Virus record (IMG/VR): IMGVR_UViG_3300020021_000003
Coordinates: 1-64,000 of that record
Reading direction: 5' to 3' (one strand)
DNA: 64,000 nt
From: a virus
The position numbers and the translations under genes were made by a program. The notes below the pieces were generated by a model. It did no database searches and was not told the origin of the DNA. It saw nothing but the letters and a program-made list of their open reading frames with translations. Positions 50,179 to 58,610 of this stretch are shown piece by piece; within the stretch, counting starts at the first letter, position 1; the number at the start of each line of letters is the position of its first letter.

Positions 50179-50355
50179 ATGGGACTACTAGGAGACAACC
50201 TTCCTCCCGGTTATGAGATCCGGGAGACAGCTAGAGACGACGGAAATACCGAGTATACGATCTGGCGTCAGAACCAGAAGACCTACTACACTACTTTCAA
50301 GAGAAAGCTGGCTGTAACAAAGGCCAAGGAGATGTACCGTGTTCAGGGAAGGTAA
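50179..50355 (+). CDS. Hypothetical protein, 58 aa
   Basis: Small basic alpha/beta protein (YEIRETARDDGNTEYTIWRQ, then FKRKLAVTKAKEMY). Overlaps the next gene by 17 bp. No family recognised. Confidence 0.6.
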   Translation: MGLLGDNLPPGYEIRETARDDGNTEYTIWRQNQKTYYTTFKRKLAVTKAKEMYRVQGR

Positions 50356-50491
50356 CTTCGACTACCAGGGCTGGGAAGCAGAAAAGATTATTGTAAAAGA
50401 AGTCTGGCGGGCCACCAAGGGAACCAGAACTATTACAGCAGGAGACCGAAGAACACTCATCAACAAGATAGACAAGGTGGAAGACAAGTAA
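50339..50491 (+). CDS. Hypothetical protein, 50 aa
   Basis: GTG at 50339 with AAGGAG seven bases before it. Basic (WRATKGTRTITAGDRRTLINK). Its TAA is followed directly by the next ATG. Confidence 0.6.
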   Translation: MFREGNFDYQGWEAEKIIVKEVWRATKGTRTITAGDRRTLINKIDKVEDK

Positions 50492-51163
50492 ATGAAATAT
50501 TGGTACGATACAGAATTCATTGACGACGGATATACTATCGAGTTGTTAAGCATCGGTATTGTCGCAGAGGACGGTAGGGAGTACTATGCTGTCGTCAAGG
50601 ACATCTACACAATGCGCAGGGCATGGGATATGAAGTCGGGAAATGAATTCTGGCTCCGCAAGAACGTTATGAACAGCCTTCCCTTCCTCCCTTCCGGCAA
50701 CTGGGACGAAAACCATTTCGACTACACGAACCTGAAGACCAGAGCAGAGATAGCAAGGGAAGTAGAGGATTTCTTCCTGGACATAGAGCATAGGGACCGT
50801 ACACAGATGCTTCCGCATGTAGAACTGTGGGCATGGTTCGCAGCTTACGACCATGTAGCACTGAGCCAGCTTTTCGGGCGCATGCTGGACCTTCCTGAAG
50901 GTATACCGATGTACACCAACGACATCAAGCAGGAGCACCACAGACTAGGCTTCCCACGTGTCCCACAGCAGGCTCAAGGGGCTCACAACGCCCTGGAAGA
51001 CGCACGATGGAACAAGACTGCCTATGAGTACTTAGCGTCCCTTGACGGGCCTATTGCGCGCTCTGAGGACGGTACGCTACTCTACATGCAGACAGGCTTC
51101 GACGGATCGGTCTACGCACAAGCAGTTCCTACAGCAAACCCGAAGCGTACACGCGTCTGGTAA
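50492..51163 (+). CDS. DEDD 3'-5' exoribonuclease, Rv2179c-like, 223 aa
   Basis: DEDD-type exonuclease motifs: YWYDTEFID (Exo I, D-x-E), WAWFAAYDHVAL (Exo II, Asp), and GAHNALEDARWNKTAYEYL (Exo III, H-x4-D). Length and sequence resemble the small RNase AS family (Rv2179c), which trims RNA 3' ends, more than a polymerase proofreading domain. Could mature or degrade RNA in a tRNA-rich phage. Confidence 0.85.
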   Translation: MKYWYDTEFIDDGYTIELLSIGIVAEDGREYYAVVKDIYTMRRAWDMKSGNEFWLRKNVMNSLPFLPSGNWDENHFDYTNLKTRAEIAREVEDFFLDIEHRDRTQMLPHVELWAWFAAYDHVALSQLFGRMLDLPEGIPMYTNDIKQEHHRLGFPRVPQQAQGAHNALEDARWNKTAYEYLASLDGPIARSEDGTLLYMQTGFDGSVYAQAVPTANPKRTRVW

Positions 51164-51172
51164 GGAGAGGAC

Positions 51173-51352
51173 ATGGGCAAGAAGCCCCATCCGGATGAGA
51201 ACAGACCAGCACACATGAAGGGGCACGCTCCAACGGAAGATGTCAAGTCAACCTGCGGGGCGTGCCTGAGAAGGGACCACAAGAGCTGCAACGGCTGGTC
51301 CACAAGAGGTAAGGTCAAGTGCCTCTGCGCTTGGCTCAAGCACACTGACTAG
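51173..51352 (+). CDS. Zinc-ribbon protein, 59 aa
   Basis: SD AAGGAGAGG. Cys pattern STCGACLRRDHKSCNG...KCLCAW. Similar in layout to the next gene, so a small family. Function unknown. Confidence 0.65.
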   Translation: MGKKPHPDENRPAHMKGHAPTEDVKSTCGACLRRDHKSCNGWSTRGKVKCLCAWLKHTD

Positions 51353-51386
51353 AAGGATTACAAGTAATGAGAGGAGATTACAAGTA

Positions 51387-51551
51387 ATGGCAAGGTTTTT
51401 CGGAAAGGAACGCCCAAAGGCATGGATCTGCAACAACTGTAATAAGGGAAAGCACGACAAGTGTTCAGGTACCCGGTTGATATCCAATCACGATAATCTC
51501 GGGCACAAACAAGCATGCTCCTGCTATGTAGTAATCCACGACAAGGACTGA
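51387..51551 (+). CDS. Zinc-ribbon protein, 54 aa
   Basis: Cys pattern CNNCNKGKHDKCSG...ACSCYVV is alike that of the 59-aa gene before it (C-x2-C-x6/7-C, C-x-C), suggesting a duplication. SD GAGGAG. Confidence 0.65.
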   Translation: MARFFGKERPKAWICNNCNKGKHDKCSGTRLISNHDNLGHKQACSCYVVIHDKD

Positions 51552-51560
51552 GGAATTCCC

Positions 51561-51704
51561 ATGGGACAGATGGTAAACGGCTGGCTGATCGAAGAGAAGA
51601 ACGGATTCTTCACAGCCACGAATGCTGCGGGGAGAGTAGGAGTTACTTCCACCAGCGAATCCAAGGTAATGACCTGGGCACTATCCCACCGAGCAGACAG
51701 GTAG
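51561..51704 (+). CDS. Hypothetical protein, 47 aa
   Basis: Starts MGQMVNGWLIEEKNGFFTATN; shares the VNGWxI opening with the next gene. Small beta fold likely. Weak ribosome site. Confidence 0.55.
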   Translation: MGQMVNGWLIEEKNGFFTATNAAGRVGVTSTSESKVMTWALSHRADR

Positions 51705-51712
51705 GAGTATCC

Positions 51713-51880
51713 GTGAAGGAAAGAATAGGGGATACTCTCCCAGAGGTAGTAAACGGCTGGACCATATCCCAGAAGACCCTTTTCAACGGGGGCAACTGGC
51801 AAGCTGTTAAAAACGGAGTAATAGGTATCAAGCACAAAGACTACCTGTACGTAGTAGCTTGGGCAAGAACCAACCGATAA
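51713..51880 (+). CDS. Hypothetical protein, 55 aa
   Basis: GTG at 51713 with TAGGAG. Contains VVNGWTISQKTLFNGGNW, paralogous in style to the 47-aa gene before it. Function unknown. Confidence 0.6.
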   Translation: MKERIGDTLPEVVNGWTISQKTLFNGGNWQAVKNGVIGIKHKDYLYVVAWARTNR

Positions 51881-51892
51881 GGAGGCTGTACC

Positions 51893-52093
51893 GTGGCTCC
51901 GTTCAAGAAGGACCAGATACCAGTAGAGTCTTTCGCAACAGCAGATGAAGCCTGGTATGCAGTTTCACACAAGTACCAGAACCTTCTGAATTCCCCGAAA
52001 TTTCGGGAAGCAAAACGACTAGGGTACTCCATAGGAGTAGCAGAGTCCAAGAGAAGGTACTGGGTGGTGGTCAATCCTCCTGGGATCAACTAA
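51893..52093 (+). CDS. Hypothetical protein, 66 aa
   Basis: GTG at 51893 with strong AAGGAGG. Charged alpha/beta protein ending RRYWVVVNPPGIN. Last gene before the terminator at 52098. Confidence 0.65.
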   Translation: MAPFKKDQIPVESFATADEAWYAVSHKYQNLLNSPKFREAKRLGYSIGVAESKRRYWVVVNPPGIN

Positions 52094-52097
52094 TAGA

Positions 52098-52136
52098 AAG
52101 AACCTCCTTCCCTTTACTGGGTTGGAGGTTCTTTTA
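52098..52136 (+). terminator. Plus-strand terminator
   Basis: 10-bp stem AAGAACCTCC/GGAGGTTCTT (52098-52107 with 52124-52133) followed by TTATTAC. Ends the first right-arm transcript. Confidence 0.88.
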
Positions 52137-53213
52137 TTACTCTGTGTAGCTAGTGTACCCCATTATTTTTACTAAACCTGGTCTTTTTTCGATCGAGTCT
52201 CATATACTGAGATGAGTGTAGTTACACTAAGTAATAAAATAGCTAGAACTGGTACTGTATAGATCTCCTGATACTGTCATATTCGAATAACTGAAACCAT
52301 ATTCGGATTACCAGGCACCCCTTCCCCATGATCAACTCTTTTAAGGGTACCCCCTTCGCCCTCTAACTATCGAGTGGAATGGCTATTGAATGGCGCTGTA
52401 AGGGGCTGAATAGACGACCTACGTTCGTGAATAGGGGGATTCAATCGGGGCATAGGCTATCTCTGGCCACAGGTATTGCTGTAGGGGCGTGGATAGGGCA
52501 CGAATGGCTATTCTCATAGGCTCGAATGGGTATTGCTATATAGATAAACATCGATACTGCGATCAATTCCCTTGTGAATAGGAGGAGTTGTGTCCTAGTA
52601 ATTGGCTGTCCACTCATTCACCCTAGTTGGTACTCTATCCGTTGAGAGGGTGAATGAGAGGATTCATGTCCTAGAAAAGAGGGTATAACCATTCGGTGTC
52701 AGTTAGTAGTCATAGAAATGAGTACCAGGGGGCTTGACAGGGGAGTTAGTTATGTGCTCCGTAATAACGGACATATAGTAGGGTTTGGTGTCTCCCGGGC
52801 ATGTACGTATAGGGATGAGCCTGTGACCAGCACATATGATGGTCTGTCAGTACCGTGGTCCATGTCTAGACCAGTCTACGGAGAGTGAAAATCGTCTGTA
52901 CGGGCCCGGGAGAGGTGAGCTGGACAGAGGGGACCATCAGCATGATCAACAGGCGTGAGAGGGGCCTCTGAGTGGTTCTCTCTCTATACTTGTCAGTAGT
53001 CTTGACAGGATGATTTTGTTCTGCCTCCGGCGGCCCGAAATTATTTTAAAATGGACATATACGGATGGAGTGACCTTGATCCAGTCTCAGTGTGGTAACG
53101 ATGTGGTGTCTTTTCGCGTTCGCGCTTGCGCGGCACATGGTCTGACGTGCAGTCTTCTCCCATGCCCACGCACGCCAGTGCACATAAAGGGGCGCACGGA
53201 CAAGGGAGACGAC
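52137..53213. other. Gene-free regulatory or origin-like region
   Basis: About 1.1 kb without a convincing gene. Holds repeated GAATGGCTATT/GAATGGGTATTG-like units (52376-52540), two TGTCCTAG copies and a perfect 12-bp inverted repeat (52613-52624 with 52647-52658). Two TTGACA boxes (about 52733 and 52996) lack good -10 elements. Composition shifts to GC-rich toward its right end. Confidence 0.5.
52613..52658. repeat. Perfect 12-bp inverted repeat
   Basis: CTCATTCACCCT and AGGGTGAATGAG separated by 22 bp, with TGTCCTAG on both outer sides. Could be a protein-binding site or cruciform. Confidence 0.8.
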
Positions 53214-53378
53214 ATGATCCTCGCGGAGATCACTCAGGCGATGCGTTCGGCCATCCTGACCATGGCTGCACAGGAGATGGACCGTATGCGCGACGCTGAC
53301 ATGAACGCTTGGCTTACCCCTGAGTATGTGGAGCTGGAGAACCTCGCCTACGCGCTCACTGTCGCCGCTGCTGAGTAG
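53214..53378 (+). CDS. Hypothetical helical protein, 54 aa
   Basis: ATG at 53214 after AAGGGAG. Met/Ala/Glu-rich helical protein. First gene of the GC-rich block. A longer frame upstream lacks a ribosome site. Confidence 0.6.
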   Translation: MILAEITQAMRSAILTMAAQEMDRMRDADMNAWLTPEYVELENLAYALTVAAAE

Positions 53379-53475
53379 CTGTCTGACCTAGACCCGAAAC
53401 GCTCTCTATGGAGCGTCTGTCCCTAGTGGAGGGGCACTGACGATGGGTCGTCAGAGACAAGAGGAGTACCGGGAC

Positions 53476-54684
53476 ATGGCAGCCACTCAGTACATGATTA
53501 CCACGAACGGCGTTGACTACGGCCCCCGCTACACGAGCAAGGGGCGCGCGGTGAGTGAGGCGGAGACCATCGGCAAGGTTGCCACGGAGCGCGCACACGG
53601 TGATGTCGTCACGGTGCAGACGGTCAAGACTGCCAAGGTTGTGTGGAGGGAGATCTACTACACGCACAACGAGGGATTGAAGTTCGGTCCCGTGCATGTC
53701 GAGATCACCGGAGACACCGACGTTCCGGCGTGCCTCACCACGGCTGACGGACCGGTGGAGACGCTGACGGATGACCAGTGGGAGATTGAGCACGCTGCCT
53801 ATGTGGAGTCGCTGAGGAGTGACCCTGAGGTGGCGCGCATGATGGCTGACTATGACGCTCACGTGGCCTCTCAGCCCGTGGTGGCGTATGTGGGCATCCG
53901 GCAGGGTCCGGCGGGATACGTCGCCGTGGAACACGTCCATGCGGCCGGTTGCGCGGACATCGCGCGCACTGAGGGCAAGTACAAGGGTGGCAGTGACGCG
54001 TACGCGTACATGTCCGACATGACCATTGCTGAGATCCTGTCGTCTAACTACGGCGACATTGCCAGTGATGAGAACGAGACGGACACCCCGGAGTGGTGGG
54101 CATCGATCATGGACAACGCCAACGACAACGGAAGGGACGGACACTCCGGTATCCGCATCCTGCCGTGCGCACGTAAGACCATTGAGGACGGAACGGTATG
54201 CGGGATGCCGCTACTGACGTCCGGTGACGTGTTCCGTGTGAATTACGTGCCTGCCGTAGACGGTCCCATGACGGGACAGTTTGACGATTACGACTACGCA
54301 CAGGATGAGGTCAAGTTCGCTGCCATGGACGCCGGTACCGCCACCATGTGCACCCATGGCAACGTCGTGGCTATCCAGGACGGACAGACCTACGTGTGTG
54401 GCGATTGCGAGACTGGCACGGTGGCCAGTGAGACGACAGAGATGGTCATGGGTTACGACGTGCCCATGAATGACACCATGTCTCAGCCGCTCATGGTTGA
54501 CGCGCTCCTGAGTGTGACGGTGGACGGTATCAAGATCAGTCTTGGATGGCACACGTTCACCATTCCGGTTGGTTGCGAGACGTCCATTGCTACCCTGTAC
54601 GGGCAGGCTCGCGGCGAGTGGAACCGTGCCACGGTGGCCGATTGGGACAGCATCATCACGGTTGAGGACAGCGAGACCTACTAG
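53476..54684 (+). CDS. Large hypothetical protein with Cys pairs, 402 aa
   Basis: Start chosen at the ATG at 53476 (AGGAG upstream) over 53443. Acidic; N-terminal TNGVDYGPRYTSKGRAV unit, middle with many Asp/Glu, and Cys pairs in CARKTIEDGTVCG and CGDC with CTHG, possibly zinc ribbons. No family recognised. GC-rich codons unlike the left genes. Confidence 0.65.
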   Translation: MAATQYMITTNGVDYGPRYTSKGRAVSEAETIGKVATERAHGDVVTVQTVKTAKVVWREIYYTHNEGLKFGPVHVEITGDTDVPACLTTADGPVETLTDDQWEIEHAAYVESLRSDPEVARMMADYDAHVASQPVVAYVGIRQGPAGYVAVEHVHAAGCADIARTEGKYKGGSDAYAYMSDMTIAEILSSNYGDIASDENETDTPEWWASIMDNANDNGRDGHSGIRILPCARKTIEDGTVCGMPLLTSGDVFRVNYVPAVDGPMTGQFDDYDYAQDEVKFAAMDAGTATMCTHGNVVAIQDGQTYVCGDCETGTVASETTEMVMGYDVPMNDTMSQPLMVDALLSVTVDGIKISLGWHTFTIPVGCETSIATLYGQARGEWNRATVADWDSIITVEDSETY

Positions 54685-54750
54685 GACACCCTGAGTGCCA
54701 CTCTCCGCCCCTTTGAGTGTGTGAGTGGCACTCTTCCCCACCTAGGCTAT

Positions 54751-54766
54751 TTGATCTTGCTACAGG
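54751..54766 (+). repeat. Repeated upstream motif, copy 1
   Basis: TTGATCTTGCTACAGGG; related to copies at 56751 and 58480 (GATCTTGTTAGAGAG core). Each lies before a gene block. Confidence 0.5.
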
Positions 54767-54898
54767 GCCGATTCTGTCCCTTGTGCGGATCATGGTATGT
54801 GGTCACAACTCGATAACAATCATGTGGTATCCGCTTGACACTCCTCACGTGCCTATTGGAGCGTGGCCAGTGGCAGGCATCAACGAAGGGAAATGATC

Positions 54899-56674
54899 AT
54901 GGTCAAGATCGGTTCACGGCTGCATGGTGCGGTCGCTCACGTCATCACTCGCACGGGCGACGTGTCCGCGTGCGGTCGGATGGTGATCCCTGGCAAGGGT
55001 GAGAGTAAGCGCATGTGCCGCACGTGTGTCCGTGTGAACGGGGACGCGCGGAAGGTGAACGACACTCGCCGCAAGAGTGCGCGTGAGTCCGTGATCATGC
55101 CTAAGGCTTCCGCCATGACCAGTGAGACCACTGGTGAGCAATACGTGTCTTGGGAGTACGCTCTCAGCCGCTTTGAGCTTGACGTCACCATGGAGAAAAT
55201 CGCCAAGATCAATGAGCGCTGCGCTAAGCGCGGCATTCCCGGCGGACTTTCCGTGGAGTTCACAGAGCGCATTGTCAAGGAAAAGAATGATCTCGGAATC
55301 GAGATAGAAAAGCTTTTCTATGACACGCACATCACGGGAATTGCTCCCCAGCTCCCTGGTTGGGAGTTCATCGGGATAATCGACTTTGACCAGCACGCGG
55401 GATTGATTGTCCGTGGCTACCCCGGTGCCGCTCAGATTGACCGTGCGTCCATTCGTGACGGTTGGTGCGATCACTGCCAGACGAATCGGTACCGCACGTC
55501 CACCATGGTTGTCCGCAACGTCAATACCGGAATGCAAATTCAGGTCGGCTCATCCTGCATTAAGGACTTCACCGGATGGACCGCTCTCCCGTACACCTTT
55601 GACCGTATGTCCAAGGATGTTGAGGACATGTGCGAAGGGTTCGGCGGAGGAGCGCGTGACGTGACCACAGAAACCGTTCTAGGGGTCGCATGGGCGTGTG
55701 TGCAGACTTGGGGCTTCGTTCGCTCCAATGAGGCGGGAGCAACCGTCCACATGGTGCGTGACGTCATCAATCCGCCTAAGGCCAACAGCCGCAATGCCGA
55801 CTACCGCGCCGAACTGGCACGGGTGCGGGATCTCTCCGGAGAGATGACGGAGAGGGCAATTGCACTACGCGAATGGATTGCGTCGGATGAGTTCTCCGGT
55901 CACTCGGACTACGTCCTCAATCTCAAGTCCATTGCTGCGGCGCACATGGTGAGTGATCGGAATTATGGCATCCTCGCTTCCGCTCCTCAGGCATGGGCAC
56001 GCTTTCTTGAGAAGTCCCTCATTCGCAAGATTGAGGCTGACACCCGAGTGAGTGAGCACGTCGGCGAAATCGGAGAGCGTTGGGCATTGCTGGTGACCGT
56101 GGAAAGTGAGCGGTATATTGAAACCGCTTATGGTTCCTCCACCCTTTACAAGATGCGTGACGATAAGGGAAATCTCTTCTCTTGGTTCGCATCGAATGAC
56201 ATTCTGTCCGATTCCATTGGGGAAAAGGTTTCTCTCTCCGCTGGTATCAAGCGTCACGCCGAATACAAGGGAGTGTTTGAAACTCAGCTCACCCGAGTGA
56301 AGGTGATTGACGCTATCGAGACTGCCGGAATGCTTAAGGCAGCCCCGATTAAGGTCAAGGATGAAATGCGCCTCTCTGATTTGACCGTGAATCAGAATGA
56401 CGTGTTCTACGTCGGTGGCACTTACTACCGGATTCGCGTTACCAAGGGAACGGCATACGCGGTCAAGTTCACTGACAACGGGTGGGAGTACTCTCCCAAG
56501 GCAATTCACACGCTCACCGTGACTGACGTCGTGTCGGCAGAGGATGCGGCACGGTTCGGCAAGCTGTACAGCCGTTGCGTCTACTGCGGTAAAGGACTGA
56601 CTGACGACCGGTCCGCCAAGGTTGGCTATGGGGAGACCTGTGCACACACCCATGGGCTTCCCTGGGGAGAGTAG
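54899..56674 (+). CDS. DUF6011-like zinc protein, 591 aa
   Basis: ATG at 54899 after GAAGGGAA. Cys pairs CGRM...CRTC (N-term), WCDHCQTNRYRTST...GSSCIKDFTGW (about residues 185-220) and a C-terminal CVYCGKGLTDDRSAKVGYGETCAH, the pattern of DUF6011-type phage proteins. The middle looks like an OB- or NTF2-like beta region. The family is common in actinophage right arms; function unknown, nucleic-acid binding plausible. Confidence 0.75.
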   Translation: MVKIGSRLHGAVAHVITRTGDVSACGRMVIPGKGESKRMCRTCVRVNGDARKVNDTRRKSARESVIMPKASAMTSETTGEQYVSWEYALSRFELDVTMEKIAKINERCAKRGIPGGLSVEFTERIVKEKNDLGIEIEKLFYDTHITGIAPQLPGWEFIGIIDFDQHAGLIVRGYPGAAQIDRASIRDGWCDHCQTNRYRTSTMVVRNVNTGMQIQVGSSCIKDFTGWTALPYTFDRMSKDVEDMCEGFGGGARDVTTETVLGVAWACVQTWGFVRSNEAGATVHMVRDVINPPKANSRNADYRAELARVRDLSGEMTERAIALREWIASDEFSGHSDYVLNLKSIAAAHMVSDRNYGILASAPQAWARFLEKSLIRKIEADTRVSEHVGEIGERWALLVTVESERYIETAYGSSTLYKMRDDKGNLFSWFASNDILSDSIGEKVSLSAGIKRHAEYKGVFETQLTRVKVIDAIETAGMLKAAPIKVKDEMRLSDLTVNQNDVFYVGGTYYRIRVTKGTAYAVKFTDNGWEYSPKAIHTLTVTDVVSAEDAARFGKLYSRCVYCGKGLTDDRSAKVGYGETCAHTHGLPWGE

Positions 56675-56689
56675 TACCGAGAGAGGGTC

Positions 56690-56730
56690 TAGGGGGCGTC
56701 CTGCGGACGTCGGAGGGTGTCCCCTAGCCC
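56690..56730 (+). terminator. GC-rich hairpin after DUF6011-like gene
   Basis: CTAGGGG...CCCCTAG enclosing GGCGTCC/GGACGTC, with no T-run. Plausible but unproven terminator. Confidence 0.5.
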
Positions 56731-56750
56731 ATCAGTCCACCACACCTGAA

Positions 56751-56766
56751 CGATCTTGTTAGAGAG
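56751..56766 (+). repeat. Repeated upstream motif, copy 2
   Basis: CGATCTTGTTAGAGAGG just before the 37-aa gene; see copies at 54751 and 58480. Confidence 0.55.
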
Positions 56767-56777
56767 GCACACAGGCC

Positions 56778-56891
56778 ATGCGCACGCTTCGCAACATCAT
56801 CACTGGACTGACGTTCCGTCCCGCTGTTCCCGAGTGGAATGGTATTCCGGATGAGATTTGGTCCAAGCATTTGAAGAATAGGGGAAAGTAA
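56778..56891 (+). CDS. Hypothetical micro-protein, 37 aa
   Basis: ATG at 56778 soon after the repeated motif. Basic ends, aromatic middle (PEWNGIPDEIWSKH). Stop followed directly by the next ATG (TAAATG). Confidence 0.5.
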   Translation: MRTLRNIITGLTFRPAVPEWNGIPDEIWSKHLKNRGK

Positions 56892-57029
56892 ATGCGATTC
56901 CATGTATTTCACAAATGGACTCCATGGCGTTTTATCAGCAATGAATCGGGGTGGGGACATGTAAGGCATTGTCGAGTCTGCTACACATGTAGGCTCAAGC
57001 TCCCTGGGAGGTTCTCCGTACGGATTTGA
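56892..57029 (+). CDS. Hypothetical micro-protein with CxxC, 45 aa
   Basis: ATG directly after the previous stop. Trp/His/Arg-rich with CRVCYTC. Its stop TGA overlaps the TTGACA box of the next promoter. Confidence 0.5.
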   Translation: MRFHVFHKWTPWRFISNESGWGHVRHCRVCYTCRLKLPGRFSVRI

Positions 57030-57054
57030 CAGAGACTTTGAAGTTTGGTAGAGT
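57026..57054 (+). promoter_or_regulatory. Promoter
   Basis: Consensus TTGACA (57026-57031), 17 bp, TAGAGT (57049-57054). The transcript would contain the inverted repeat at 57096-57145. Confidence 0.75.
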
Positions 57055-57095
57055 CCTGTACGTCGAAGCGCTACCGTAAATCATGTGTTTACGAT

Positions 57096-57145
57096 GTCTT
57101 GACCAGACTTTGTTTATATCATCTATAAGCAGGTCTGGTCAAGAC
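57096..57145. repeat. Perfect 13-bp inverted repeat with promoter-like boxes
   Basis: GTCTTGACCAGAC (57096-57108) and GTCTGGTCAAGAC (57133-57145), 24-nt loop. Each arm carries TTGACC on its own strand; the minus arm is followed after 18 bp by TATAAA. Could be operator, attenuator or divergent promoter. Confidence 0.75.
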
Positions 57146-57269
57146 AGAGTCTCAACTGATAACAGAATGGTCTCAACCTTCGGTTTCGACTGATTCTGAA
57201 TATGGTTAGCCATAGATTCTAGATAGAAATCTAGGATTTATAGTTATCCGTATTAGATAGGAAAAACAG

Positions 57270-57374
57270 ATGAGAGAATTCGGGAGAATAGTTCTTCTGG
57301 TCATCCCTGTTTATATAGTTGTGTGTTATCTGCTATTCGTCATCTATTCGGTTATGCCTCACTTCTGGAGATAA
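57270..57374 (+). CDS. Single-pass membrane micropeptide, 34 aa
   Basis: Almost fully hydrophobic (VLLVIPVYIVVCYLLFVIY). AGGA ribosome site. Stop followed directly by the next ATG. Confidence 0.6.
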   Translation: MREFGRIVLLVIPVYIVVCYLLFVIYSVMPHFWR

Positions 57375-57740
57375 ATGGAAATCGTATTGGCAGCAGGCAT
57401 CTCTCTGGGATATCTTTATGTCTCTGCTCTGGTGGCGAAGCATCGTTACAGCTATACCAGAGCTAAAGAACTTGACTTGAGTACGAAAAGTCATCCTAAT
57501 CTAGGTATTGAGTACCATGTCGGATCTTTCAATACGTATTACAAGGGAATGTATGTACTCTCTGCCTGGTGCTTTGGTCTGTTCTTTCCCTTGACTGTTT
57601 TGGCTAGTCTTGTTGGTAGGTTCCTGGTTGACTTCACGTCAGCTGACCCTGTACTCTCTCAAGCAGAGCATGAGGCACGGTACCTTGCCTGTCTCAAGAG
57701 GATTGACGAACTGGAGAAAGTCAATGAGCAAGCTAGGTGA
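57375..57740 (+). CDS. Membrane protein, 121 aa
   Basis: Two hydrophobic segments (about 3-21 and 59-86) and a charged helical C-terminus (LKRIDELEKVNEQ). Translationally coupled to the 34-aa peptide. Function unknown. Confidence 0.65.
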   Translation: MEIVLAAGISLGYLYVSALVAKHRYSYTRAKELDLSTKSHPNLGIEYHVGSFNTYYKGMYVLSAWCFGLFFPLTVLASLVGRFLVDFTSADPVLSQAEHEARYLACLKRIDELEKVNEQAR

Positions 57741-58029
57741 TATGCCTGTTCCTCTGGTATTGACCAGGGACCAGGTTCGTACCATTCGAGGGGCTCTCTC
57801 TGTTATCTCAGAGTTCTCCCCTGAGTGGTCCATTGGTCCTGTAGACATCCAGCCTGTTCTAGACCTCTTGGACAGTGCAGAGACACAGGCTACGATAGTC
57901 CATGCCTCTAAGAAGCCTGAAAATGTCCCTCACTGGCGTTGTGGTACCGTTCATGGTCCCTCTGGTTGTCCCCGTGGTGGAGGCAATGACGGATGGCATA
58001 TCTCTGATGGGGAATGGGAGAGTCACTGA
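57724..58029 (+). CDS. Hypothetical protein, 101 aa
   Basis: ATG at 57724 with GGAGAAAG, overlapping the membrane protein by 17 bp. Helical first half and a Cys/His/Gly-rich end (HWRCGTVHGPSGCPRGGG), possibly metal-binding. Confidence 0.62.
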   Translation: MSKLGDMPVPLVLTRDQVRTIRGALSVISEFSPEWSIGPVDIQPVLDLLDSAETQATIVHASKKPENVPHWRCGTVHGPSGCPRGGGNDGWHISDGEWESH

Positions 58030-58322
58030 TGGCTAACGAATACGTGAATCAGGCTTACACGCTTGAAGATCTTCGGCTGATTCAGGCAATGTGCCGAACT
58101 GCCTGCCCGTATCAGGAAGTTGAGGAGATGTTTCCGGCATTCCGGGAGGTCTATCTCACCACCACCAATCTCATTCGCAATATGGAGCAGGCTGCTAAGG
58201 CTATGCCGTATTCGGATGAGGACATGGAGCACGACGAGTACGAGTGCATGCACTATGACGATGGCTGTCGATGCCTGTGCCTGCCCTGTCGCGCTGGTAA
58301 GGGGGTGGAGACTTCTCCATGA
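58029..58322 (+). CDS. Hypothetical protein with Cys-rich C-terminus, 97 aa
   Basis: ATG at 58029 overlapping the previous stop. C-terminal CMHYDDGCRCLCLPCRAG is Cys-rich; N-terminus helical. Function unknown. Confidence 0.65.
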   Translation: MANEYVNQAYTLEDLRLIQAMCRTACPYQEVEEMFPAFREVYLTTTNLIRNMEQAAKAMPYSDEDMEHDEYECMHYDDGCRCLCLPCRAGKGVETSP

Positions 58323-58405
58323 TCATCCGTTGGTGGTGGATGTTCCGGCGTAGGCACCACAGACCCAAGCTAGACAGTGCAGGTTACTGCGTTCGCTGCG
58401 ACTAG
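58319..58405 (+). CDS. Micro-protein, 28 aa
   Basis: ATG overlaps the previous TGA (ATGA). Very basic with CVRC at the end. Coupled translation likely; existence uncertain. Confidence 0.45.
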   Translation: MIIRWWWMFRRRHHRPKLDSAGYCVRCD

Positions 58406-58414
58406 CACCATACA

Positions 58415-58445
58415 AGCCCCTGAGACAGCCTCTCAGGGGTTTTGG
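58415..58445 (+). terminator. Plus-strand terminator
   Basis: 9-bp stem CCCCTGAGA/TCTCAGGGG (58417-58425 with 58431-58439) followed by TTTTGG. Confidence 0.88.
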
Positions 58446-58479
58446 TGTGTCTGGTGGACTCCTGGACCACCCTAGCTAG

Positions 58480-58496
58480 TTGATCTTGTTAGAGAG
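58480..58496 (+). repeat. Repeated upstream motif, copy 3
   Basis: TTGATCTTGTTAGAGAG, matching copies at 54751 and 56751; lies between terminator and promoter. Confidence 0.6.
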
Positions 58497-58522
58497 CCCT
58501 TCAATCCGTTTCAGACCAGGGC

Positions 58523-58551
58523 TTGACACGGATCATCAGAGCTACTAGATT
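58523..58551 (+). promoter_or_regulatory. Promoter
   Basis: TTGACA (58523-58528), 17 bp, TAGATT (58546-58551); the next ATG is at 58611. Confidence 0.72.
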
Positions 58552-58610
58552 CATGTTTGTCAGCACGACGCAGACACCCGACTGAGGGTCAACGCAACGG
58601 AGAGCAGACA

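Noticed and set aside
52137-53213. CRISPR array
   Set aside because: Repeats are short, degenerate and unevenly spaced, without regular spacers.
53356-54144. Minus-strand frame of 262 codons in the GC-rich block
   Set aside because: Arg/His/Val-rich shadow typical of GC-rich coding DNA opposite the 402-aa plus-strand gene.
55865-56653. Minus-strand frame of 262 codons opposite the DUF6011-like gene
   Set aside because: The plus-strand product has conserved Cys motifs; this frame has none and no ribosome site.
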